This document shows positions 56,075 to 64,000 of a stretch of 64,000 nt of DNA, piece by piece (the stretch's first letter is position 1; every line of letters begins with the position of its first letter). The translations under genes were made by a program, and so were the position numbers. The stretch comes from Polyodon spathula (lineage: Eukaryota > Chordata > Actinopteri > Acipenseriformes > Polyodontidae): assembly GCF_017654505.1 (NCBI RefSeq), contig NC_054559.1:4937281-5001280 (forward strand), given 5' to 3'. The notes below the pieces were generated by a model. The model did no database searches. It was not told the origin of the DNA and worked only from the letters and a program-made list of their open reading frames with translations.

Positions 56075-57349
56075 ATGGATCCAGCTACAGTCTTGGCGAT
56101 ATTTAGGGAGCAGGAGGCGAAGCGAGAGGAGAGGGAAGCACGGCACCAGGAACAGCTCGCCCAGTTCTTTGGTCAGCTGGTAGAGAAAATCTCGACACCA
56201 GCGGCGGAAACAACGGTTGCCTGGATGTTTTCTTCACAACCAAAGTTACAGAAGATGACTCCGGAAGATGATCCTGAGGCGTTCTTGGTCACCTTTGAGA
56301 GAGTGGCAGAAGCAGCAGGGTGGCCAAAGGAACACTGGGCCATGAAATTGGCACCCTGTTTGACAGGAGAAGCGCAAGCAGCGTACAGAGCATTAATGGC
56401 CTCAGAGGCCGCGGATTATACAAAAGTAAAAGAAGCCATTCTCTCACGCCTCGGGATCACGGAAGAAACATACCGGCGCCGTTTCCGGGAATACCAGCTG
56501 TCCAAGGGGGTGCGGCCCCGGGTTGCGGGACAGTATCTCCTGGATCAGTGCACCCGGTGGCTGCAGCTGGAAGAACACACACCCCAAGAACTGGTGCAGA
56601 AGATCGCCATAGAGCAGTTTGCATCCATACTACTGCCAGGAAATCAGGAGTGGGTTAAAAGGAATCAACCTACCACTCTCGAGAAGGCCATCATCCTGGC
56701 GGAGGAATATAAGGATGCGAACGAAGGTGCTGCCTCTGACCCCACTCCTGCACCTAAACTAACCAGGACCAACACATCAGTGAAGCCCAGAGGAGGTAAC
56801 CAGACCTTCAGACCATGGAGGTCGAGGTTAGCCCCATCTTGGGCGAGAGAAAAACCCCCTAACCTGTCGGTCACCGACTCACAGGACAAGCAAACTCCAT
56901 TGGTGCCTTCTACCCCAGTTTGTTACCGATGCAATGAGCCCGGACATATAGCCAGGGACTGTCCGATGATGGAGGTAGACCTGGCAAGAAGATCCTGGTC
57001 AGCAGTAACAGGTAAGAACACTGGGGAATGTCGGGAGGGCCCTTATCAATTAAGAGTACAGGTCGGGGATAAGAGTACTAATGCATTTGCGGACTCTGGG
57101 TGTGCACAAACATTGATTCGACAAGCTCTTTTGGAGGGGGTAACCTGGGAGCCACAGGGTAAAGTGGCTATCTCATGTATCCATGGAGAAACTTGGGTTT
57201 ATCCCACCACTAAAGTTAGACTTACTGTTGATGATTACTCAGCTTACGTTAAAGTGGCTGTAGCGCAATGTCTACCATACCCTGTTCTCCTGGGAAGATC
57301 GTATTTTAGGTCGGGAAATGGTCTTAGTTTCTACCAGGGGACAATCTAA
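56075..57349 (+). CDS. Gag (SCAN-like capsid, zinc knuckle) and protease region
   Basis: I choose ATG 56075 (MDPATVLAIFREQEAK), which directly follows the primer site; 425 codons to TAA 57349. A glutamate/arginine-rich N-terminal helix precedes a capsid segment with DPEAFLVTFERVAEAAGWP and AIEQFASILLPGNQEWVK, close to the SCAN signature (EQF-x-x-I-L-P ... Q-x-W-V). A CCHC zinc knuckle CYRCNEPGHIARDC lies at about residues 288-301. The aspartic protease motif reads FADSGCAQTLI, with DSGC instead of DSGA. The protease end LLGRSYFRSG loses frame at about 57310, and the following pol frame overlaps. Whether the overlap was a programmed shift or is damage cannot be told from one copy. Confidence 0.88.
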   Translation: MDPATVLAIFREQEAKREEREARHQEQLAQFFGQLVEKISTPAAETTVAWMFSSQPKLQKMTPEDDPEAFLVTFERVAEAAGWPKEHWAMKLAPCLTGEAQAAYRALMASEAADYTKVKEAILSRLGITEETYRRRFREYQLSKGVRPRVAGQYLLDQCTRWLQLEEHTPQELVQKIAIEQFASILLPGNQEWVKRNQPTTLEKAIILAEEYKDANEGAASDPTPAPKLTRTNTSVKPRGGNQTFRPWRSRLAPSWAREKPPNLSVTDSQDKQTPLVPSTPVCYRCNEPGHIARDCPMMEVDLARRSWSAVTGKNTGECREGPYQLRVQVGDKSTNAFADSGCAQTLIRQALLEGVTWEPQGKVAISCIHGETWVYPTTKVRLTVDDYSAYVKVAVAQCLPYPVLLGRSYFRSGNGLSFYQGTI

Positions 57350-57512
57350 GCAACGGGAGAAAACAATTGCCGAGATTTTCCCGTTACAATCCGACCTGTT
57401 TAACCCTAAAATCCACCCGAGAAAAACAAAGAGAGAGCGCAGGGTGGAAAAATATGAGGGAACTCTGAGACGACAAGGGGAGGGGTCTGACTCAAAGGTA
57501 AACCAAAAATGA
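57318..57512 (+). pseudogene. Pol linker between protease and integrase
   Basis: A 64-codon frame (STRGQSKQREKTIAEIFPLQ) continues the polyprotein out of frame with gag and stops at 57512, where the next frame (NDPTLRYAWKQ) takes over. Basic and rich in K/R. Confidence 0.6.
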
Positions 57513-58833
57513 TCCCACGTTACGGTATGCTTGGAAACAGGTTAGATATGTTGAGGGGAAGGATATGCAGGAAGGACAACCAGTGGTATTTCCGCATTTT
57601 TCCGTATCTGGGCACTTATTATATAGAATAACCCGGGCTCCCGGGACGGGACAGCTCGTAAAACAGTTATTGGTTCCTGGGCCTTTTCAGTCGGAAGTCA
57701 TGAGACTGGCGCATGACATTCCATCTGCAGGTCATTTAGGAACTGAAAAGACCCAGGAACGAATTCTGGCCCAGTTTTTTTGGCCAGGGGTTTATGGTCT
57801 TGTGCGGAAGTATGTATCTGAGTGTCCGGAATGTCAATTAGCTGTCCCTAAGTTAGTTCGCCCCGCACCTCTGCTCTCACTGACAATTATTGGAGTACCG
57901 TTTGAGAGGATTGGTGTAGATTTAGTAGGCCCTCTGGAGGGAACAGAGTCAGGATATCGGTATATTTTGGTAGTAGTGGACTACGCAACACGATATCCAG
58001 AAGCTGTTCCCTTACGCTCTATGAGTGCAGAAGTAGTAGCAAATGAATTGGTTAAAATATTTTCTAGGGTGGGAATCCCGAAAGAAATTCTCACTGATCA
58101 GAGCACTAATTTTATGTCTGACTGTATTCAGCAATTATACAAATTATTGAAAATCCGTTCAATTCGAACCTCAGTTTTTCATCCTCAAATGGATGGGCTT
58201 GTTGAACGATTTAATCAGACTTTAAAAAGTACGTTACGCCGCTTTGTAGATCAGGAGAAATGTAATTGGGCTAAACTGCTTCCCTACTTGCTCTTTGCAG
58301 TTCATGAGGTACTACAATCCTCAACGGGGTTCTCTCCGTTTGAGCTCTAGTACGGTCGGCAGTCGCGGGGTATCTTGGATCTCATAAGAGAAGGCTGGGA
58401 AGAACAGTCAAAAGACTCTAAAAATATAGTGAAATATGTATTACAGCTATGCGATCGCTTAGAATTAGTCGGTCGATTGGCACATGACAATCTCAAAGTG
58501 GCACAGCAGAAGCAGCAGCAAAGCTACAATAAAAATGCAAGAATTAGGAACTTTCGACCTGGAGACAAAGTGTTGTTGTTGCTTCCCTCATCAGAATCTA
58601 AGTTGTTTGCTAAATGGCAGGGTCCCTTTGAGGTAATTCGAGCAATTGGAAAAGTTAATTATGAGATCCGACAGCCTGGGCGTCGGAAGGAAAATCAAAT
58701 TTATCATGTTAATCTCCTCAAACCGTGGAAAGAACGGGAGGTCCATTTTATATCTCCCGAACAGGAGGGAGAGGACTATGGACCCTCAATTGAGCCAGTA
58801 TCAGCAGCTGGGTTCCGATGGGGGAACAATTAA
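57513..58833 (+). pseudogene. Integrase, located before the RT
   Basis: The N-terminal HHCC zinc domain reads RLAHDIPSAGHLGTEKT and CPECQLAV. The DDE core shows RIGVDLVGPL (Asp), LTDQSTNFMS (Asp, usually DQGTNF) and FHPQMDGLVERFNQTLK (Glu). A stop (TAG 58348-58350) lies in FEL*YGRQ, where the family has a residue. The C-terminal part to 58833 has FRPGDKVLLLLPS and KWQGPFEVI, the GPF/Y-type module, and YHVNLLKPW. It ends in TAA, overlapping the RT frame by 16 bases. The enzyme would join the DNA copy to the host. Confidence 0.9.
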
Positions 58834-59747
58834 CTCCTGATCAACGCAAAGAGGTAAGTAATTTAATCACAATGTTTGGTGATGTGTTTTCTAACGTGCC
58901 TGGAAGAACGCATTTGATTGAATGCGCGGTTATCACCCCGCCAGGTCTGAGAGTTAGACAGAGACCGTATCGCATTCCAGACAGTCGGAGAGATTCTGTC
59001 TGGAGGAAGGTGGAGTGTATGTTGAAACTTGGGATAATTGAACCTTCCCGAAGTGAGTGGTGTAGCCCAATTGTACCAATAGACAAACCAGATGGGTCAC
59101 TACGGTTATGTATAGACTTTAGGAGGGTGAATGCTATCTCTAAGTTTGATGCATATCCCATGCCTCGGGTAGGTGAACTCTTAGACAGGCTGGGGCGAGC
59201 TCGGTTTATTTCAACTTTGGATCTGACGAAAGGATACTGGCAAATTCCATTAGCAAAAGCCTCTTGTGAGAAAACAACATTCTCAACCCCAGACGGTCTT
59301 TTTCAATTTTGTACTCTGCCATTCGGACTTCATGGAGCTCCCACAACTTTCCAGAGACTGATGGACAGGGTATTACAACCTCATCGAGATTATGCAGCTG
59401 CATATATCGATGATGTAGTCATATACAGTTCTTCCTGGAAAGAACATTTGCATAGATTAAAAGCTGTCCTACATTCTCTGAGGAAGGCGGGGCTCACAGC
59501 GAACATTGCAAAGTGCACTATTGGAAAAGAAGAAACTAAATATTTAGGTTTCATAATGGGTAAGGGTAGAGTGAAACCATTGGTTTCAAAAGTCCAGGCT
59601 TCGTTGGATTCACCGGTACCTACCACAAAAACCCAGGTGAGATCATTGTTGGGATTGGCTGGTTATTACCGTCGCTTTATTCCACACTTTTCCACTATAG
59701 CTGCCCCTCTCACTGATCTCACTAAAGAGATTAAATTAAATTATTAA
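58818..59747 (+). pseudogene. Reverse transcriptase
   Basis: Palm motifs in order: VPIDKPDGSLRLCIDFRRVN, FISTLDLTKGYWQIPL, TFSTPDGLFQFCTLPFGL and AAYIDDVVIYSS (the catalytic DD), then LGLAGYYRRFIPHFS. The frame lies one base off the integrase frame. The end LTKEIKLNY* is caused by an AT-rich expansion around 59737-59760 that also shifts the frame. Confidence 0.93.
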
Positions 59748-59760
59748 ATTAAATAAAATT

Positions 59761-60267
59761 AAGTGGAGTGCAGAGTGTCAGATGGCTTTTAAGTCTATTA
59801 AAACTAACTTGAGTCAGGCCCCAGCATTAGTAAGCCCGGATTTCAGCCGAGAGTTCATCCTTCAGACCGATGCATCGCAGACTGGTCTGGGGGCGGTTCT
59901 GTCCCAGGAAAAAAATGGTATAGAACACCTGATACTATATATTAGTCGGAAGTTACTGCCGAGAGAACAAAGGTACTCTGTGGTAGAGAAAGAATGCCTG
60001 GCAGTAAAATGGACGGTGGAGTCCTTAAAATACTATCTTCTGGGACGACCCTTTGTACTCATCACAGATCACGCCCCTTTAAAGTGGTTAGACACAGTGA
60101 AGGATTCAAATACTAGGATTATGCGGTGGTACCTGGCACTCCAACCCTTCGCCTTTCACATAAGGCATCGTGCAGGTAAGTTACATCAAAACGCTGATTT
60201 TTTTTCCCAGGAGGGAGGGGAAAAGGAGGGGTTAGAGGTTTCCGAGGTTCCTTCGGCTCCACTCTGA
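59761..60267 (+). pseudogene. RNase H
   Basis: Reads KWSAECQMAFKSIK, ILQTDASQTGLGAVLSQ (first Asp), YSVVEKECLAVKWTV (Glu) and LITDHAPLKWL (Asp), then RAGKLHQNADFFSQ, the usual HxxGxxNxxADxLSR end. Stop at 60267, followed at once by the polypurine tract and the 3' LTR. Frame differs from the RT because of the lesion upstream. Confidence 0.9.
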
Positions 60268-60278
60268 GGGGTGGGATA
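60266..60278 (+). promoter_or_regulatory. Polypurine tract
   Basis: GAGGGGTGGGATA immediately before the TG of the 3' LTR, the plus-strand primer of the element. Confidence 0.75.
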
Positions 60279-60885
60279 TGTGATGAGTGAAAGGGGTTTC
60301 GGTCTGGAATTCAGCCTCCCAACAGTAGAAGGCATCAAACCAACTCGGGACTTCCCTTACCAAGGTCTTGTGACCATGACAAAAGTCATCTTTTTGAGGG
60401 GCGGCACCTTGGTGAGGGGCGGAAGTACGAGTATGTAAATTCCAGCCACTGGAGTCAAGTGAAGTTAAGGATACCTGTCAGTCTGGGATTGGTGATCCAC
60501 TGACTACCAGGGCGGGGTTTGCATACTAAAGGGAACGTGCTACTGTGTTCGGGGTTGGTCCTGAGGAATAGAGGCGGGGAAAAAAAAGGCTGGAGGGAAG
60601 TACGTGCGGGGTTGGACGGTGTTATTTACTTTTAATTACGGACGGAGGCCTTACTAACTTTGCTCTTTTCTGTTTTTATTCCTTTTTGTTTCATTTTGGA
60701 TTGAGCAGATCACGAAGAGGATTAAGAGGCTTCTGTTCTTTATTTTTGATTACTCCAGCACTCCCTCCCTCACATCCTTCTTTATTGTTTTTTTTCTTTT
60801 CCGTGTAATATTAAATAAAATTTTTTTTTTTTTTTTACACGTAAATCACTGTCTGGAAAATCCATTTTTACTCACATGCCTCACA
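60279..60885 (+). repeat. 3' LTR of the Gmr1-like element
   Basis: TGTGATGAG to CCTCACA, nearly identical to the 5' LTR and followed by the duplicated target ACAAT. Confidence 0.95.
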
Positions 60886-60890
60886 ACAAT

Positions 60891-61699
60891 ATATTTTGAA
60901 AACTAACCAATGCTTTTTTCAGTTAGAATGGGAGGGTGTGTTTCTTCATCAAGCTTGATGTTTTTACACTCACAGTAATATGAAAGTTCTTCATTGCTGG
61001 ATTTTGTTTCAGGAGAGGCATTTTGTATTCAGCAGTGTCAAATGCATAATTACTAAATTACTATATGTATTGTACACAACAAAGTGCCAGTGGAAAGACA
61101 CATGCCTGACAGTAAGAGGCAAAGGCTTTGCTAAGGACTCAATTACTTAGCTGGTAAAATGGAGTGGTTAGTAGCAGAACAATCATTTCAGAAAGGAGAT
61201 ATCCCCTTAGTAGTAGAAAATGACAACTTATTGATTGCGAAAGATATGCCTGATGGCACGTGAACAATTGGTAAACAGTTATGCCCAACATGAACATGAT
61301 AGCCGGCAGATACATTATACATTCACATTATAATTTGGCCCATGGCCTTATCCATTGGAGCTCAATAGCTGCCCCTATGCTGGCCGAGCTAAGATGAATG
61401 CAATATAGTGATTAAGAGGACAAGTGGCACTTGGGGCCACCTTACCCCAAAATATAAGGCTGCTGCCAATTGTTTGCATAATTAACCATCACCCATGGTT
61501 TTTGAGGAATGTGGGTAATGTCCATTGATAATGTGTAAAATTAATTATACAACTGACCGATAGCCCAGTCTGACGTGATGCAAGTTAGAATGATATCTTG
61601 TTTGTAATACAGCATGCTAATTTGATTTGGTCCTTCCTGGTTCAAGGAGCTAAGACGCTGCCCAATACTGACAAGCATGATATCTATTTATGATGGATG
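60891..61699. other. No gene recognised
   Basis: AT-rich at first. From about 61440 the sequence may belong to the dispersed repeat described next. No coding region. Confidence 0.4.
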
Positions 61700-61830
61700 T
61701 GGATGCCAGTCGACCTAAGCCACCCCCACCCTGCAGATCTAAACCACTCAGCACTCTGGTAAGGAAAAACTCCCTACTCACCAGAAATAGGGGGAAACCT
61801 TAAGGAATCCATGGCAGAGGGTTACCCTTC
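61700..61830 (-). repeat. Dispersed repeat shared with 49010-49130
   Basis: On the minus strand it reads GCCATGGATTCCTTAAGGTT, GAGTAGGGAGTTTTTCCTTACC and ATCTGCAGGGTGG, matching the plus strand at 49030-49120. Family unknown. Confidence 0.5.
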
Positions 61831-61899
61831 CTCCGAGTTCTAAAATAATGACTCCAATAGTCCATAATTAGCCACATAACATTTTTTGTGCCGATAGTA

Positions 61900-63485
61900 A
61901 GTCTGACACATTTTTTCAGTTTGCTTGGATTCTAAAGTTTCCCAGCACTGAAACACAGATGAGCTTTCTCATAAGCTTCACGATTGTAGGGGAAGATGAT
62001 CTGCCCTTATTGATAATAGCTACTGTAGAGAGGTTGTCGTAATTAAATGTTATGACCTTTTTTGACCATTATGCCCTCAGATTAGGGCTGCAACAATAAT
62101 AGGATACAATTCAAACAACTCTGAAGATTGCTCTGTGGAAGGAAGGGACGAGAATTCGGGGGGCAATTCCCATAGAACCAATTGGAACCTGCAATACCAC
62201 CGAAGCCCAGAGAGGGGGCAGCATCGATATAGAGACCGAGAGAGTCTGCAGAAGTAAGTAAGTCATTGTAAAATAAAGAAATGCCATTCCAGTTGGAGAG
62301 GAGGTAGGACCATAGGTTGATATCAGCCCGGCACCCCGCATTGATGTTAACATGGTGTTGTAGTTCAACTATGGAAGATGCTAGTTTTAAAAGATAAGAA
62401 ACAAATGAACATCCTTGTCGAATTATCCTTTTAGCAAAATTAAGATGACCCAGTAGAGTGAGGAATTCATGTTTAGTACAAGGTTTTCTGTCTTGAAATG
62501 ATTTTAAGATGTCTGGAATTTGATGTCATTTGTCTTGGGAGAGACGTACTTCCATTTTCTTGGAGTCCAGTTCAGTACCGAGGAATTCCAGGCAGGTGGT
62601 AGGTGCTAAGGTTTTCTCCTCTGATAGAGGAACTCTGAGTTCAAAAAATGCAGTTTATAAAATACCAATAGAACGAGCAGGGGGCTGATCTTTAATGTCC
62701 ACTAATAGAAAGTCGTCTAATAGATGGAGCACGAATGGCAATTAGAAATTATTTAGTAGAATCTAACACAATGCTTCAGATAGTGAATTGAAGATGTGAG
62801 GACTGCTCCTACAACCAAATGTGAGGCACTGAGAAATATAACTGTTGTTTCCACTGAACTCCAAAGAGATGCCACTGGGAAGGATGACTAGGCATGACTT
62901 TGGATGCATCTGTGATATCAGCCTTGGAGAGCCAGGGCCCTTGACCTGCTGTTTTAATAAAATGGATAGCATCATTTATTCTAGTATATTGTAGAGAAAA
63001 CTGATGAGATGGAATTAGGTCGTTAATGCTGGAAACAGAACCTGAATGAGGTGAGGATTGATTGATATTAGCCTTTTCTTGCCTGAATATTTGCGACCCC
63101 CAGTGGACTAATACGGAATGACGGTAAGGAGGGGTCAGGAAATGGGCCGATCATGAAACCTTTGGAAGTTTTTTCTTGAGCAAAGTATCAACAGAATCAG
63201 GATCATTTAGAGCAGATGTCGTTAGATTGGGCTGGGTAAATGAAAAGGATTATGCGGAACCTGTGACTGCCGAGGTAAATTAACTGAAAACTGAGGTTGA
63301 AAGGAACTATGGCTTGGAACTTCTGCCAAAACGTGGGATTGCATTTGTTGGTTTAAAGTGGACTGTGCTGAAAGGGGGCAGAGGTTAGTTTTGTGAAAGC
63401 TGGAGCTGCAAACCATACAAGTAAAAATGTTCTGGCTGGCGAAGTGGCAACAAAACAGCTCATTGTCTAAATTGCCCCTGTTAAC
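61900..63485 (-). pseudogene. Ngaro/DIRS-type retrotransposon: gag knuckle, RT and RNase H
   Basis: On the minus strand from 63485 the gag end has cysteine/histidine-rich LFCCHFASQNIFTCMVCSSS and FHKTNLCP. The RT follows: SINDLIPSHQFSLQYTRIND, QGPWLSKADITDASKV, SHPSQWHLFGVQW and an intact LLDDFLLVD at 62700-62723. RNase H then reads GLYIDAAPSLGFGG (first Asp), ELYPI, and IINKGRSSSP near 62000. The LDDFLLV and KGRSSSP phrases are typical of Ngaro-like elements in the DIRS order. A recombinase should follow but was not found. Frames are broken repeatedly. The 5' end is cut by the LTR that starts at 63490. Confidence 0.8.
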
Positions 63486-63489
63486 TCTG

Positions 63490-64000
63490 TGTGACAAAGT
63501 GCCCGCCCCTGTGTGTATTTTTCTGTTATATGTTGCATGTGATGTGTTAAATGTTGGTGTATAGTCATTGGTACAGGGGATATAAACGGGTCTGTGTAAC
63601 ACAAGTGTTTAAAATGTATATTTGTATTTAGGCACGAGGATTGCACAGCACTTCACGTGCAAGTAAAAAGTAATAATATGTGAGCACGGGGAATTGCACT
63701 TTATTAATTCACGTGCAGTTGTACCGAGACTCCAACTGAATGATTGATTAGCAATCAAGTCTTGGTACAGCTGCATAAAAGCAACATGTTTTCACCCACT
63801 CGGGGTTGGGTGTTCGGTGAGTGGAGAACGGGATTGGAGGCGGAGGTATTAGATCATTGTAAATAAGAACGTAAAGTTAAATATCTGCTCACCATGTTTT
63901 GTCTGTGTAGTTCGTTTTGTTTATGTCTATTTGTTTTGGTGTAAAGTGCGGTGCCCTGTCTTTTTGTCTGTTTATACTGTTTATTTACAATAAACCGGTG
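63490..64000 (+). repeat. LTR of the 46574-47182 family, cut by the window end
   Basis: Starts TGTGACAAAGTGCC and follows the minus strand of 46574-47182 throughout: CCCCTGTGTGTATTTTT, GTTAAATGTTGGTGTATAG, TTTAGGCACG, CACTTCACGTGCA, a hairpin, GGTGAG, GCTCACC.TGTTT and finally TTTACAATAAACC. It inserted in the gag part of the Ngaro-like relic. The window stops in the R/U5 part, so solo or full-length status is unknown. Confidence 0.85.
63715..63780 (+). promoter_or_regulatory. 17-bp inverted repeat next to TATA-like box
   Basis: Arms GCAGTTGTACCGAGACT (63715-63731) and AGTCTTGGTACAGCTGC (63758-63774) pair with two mismatches, both compatible with G-T pairing. The CATAAAAG box (63773-63780) follows at once. 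Confidence 0.7.

Larger units (their letters stand above)
55451..60885 (+). mobile_element. Gmr1-like Ty3/gypsy retrotransposon, complete but inactive
   Basis: Two LTRs (605 and 607 bp, about 2 percent different by eye), flanked by the 5-bp duplication ACAAT (55446-55450 and 60886-60890). Order is gag, protease, integrase, reverse transcriptase, RNase H. Integrase before RT is the unusual order known for Gmr1-type elements within Ty3/gypsy. Gag has a SCAN-like capsid segment. Pol is broken by frameshifts near 57310, 57508 and 58820, a stop at 58348-58350 and a small expansion at about 59737-59760. Confidence 0.93.

Overview
The window looks like intergenic or accessory DNA from a vertebrate, most likely a ray-finned fish. 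The repeat mix points there: Tc1/mariner elements, L2 LINEs with TAA-type tails, a V-SINE/L2-type 3' tail, DIRS and Ngaro-like tyrosine-recombinase retrotransposons, a Gmr1-type Ty3/gypsy element and a fish-style SAM+HECT multicopy gene. The abundant CR1 LINEs would fit a non-teleost such as a sturgeon or paddlefish, but that is an impression, not a measurement. I see no intact single-copy host gene, tRNA, rRNA or CRISPR array. Nearly all recognisable coding sequence belongs to transposons and carries stops, frameshifts or deletions.

Layout. 0-2.9 kb: a HARBI1-like transposase split by LTR-like insertions. 3.3-7.55 kb: a nearly full-length CR1 LINE (SGNH-esterase ORF1, endonuclease/RT ORF2) with few lesions, followed by a CR1 fragment. 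8-12 kb: a small Tc1-type MITE, an LTR-like repeat and an unassigned broken ORF. 12.0-18.1 kb: an L1-clade LINE on the minus strand with a 5'-truncated DIRS retrotransposon sitting between its ORF1 and ORF2. 19.9-22.8 kb: a SAM+HECT gene copy, now a pseudogene, interrupted by a solo-LTR-like insertion. 22.8-24.6 kb: a Tc1 element inside a larger inverted repeat. 28.4-33.1 kb: a foldback-arm copy, a second Tc1 copy and an exact 26-bp minisatellite. 33.85-36.5 kb: a hAT-like element carrying a third Tc1-type copy. 37-45 kb: LTR-like repeats, a hAT transposase relic, an L2 LINE without its RT core and a relic of an unnamed retroelement. 46.6-50.3 kb: a solo LTR, a 27-bp GC-rich minisatellite and a gag-like relic. 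51.8-53.1 kb: palindromic elements and a SINE. 55.45-60.89 kb: a complete but broken Gmr1-like Ty3/gypsy element with two LTRs and a 5-bp target duplication. 61.9-64 kb: an Ngaro-like retrotransposon whose gag end is cut by another LTR.

The most interesting signals are structural. Four LTR-like repeats each carry a 12-19 bp inverted repeat directly upstream of a TATA-like box, with different stem sequences but preserved pairing. A second LTR-like family carries a small hairpin with a compensatory base-pair change. A 568-bp foldback palindrome has a solo arm 23 kb away. The Gmr1-type element has integrase before reverse transcriptase and a SCAN-like gag.
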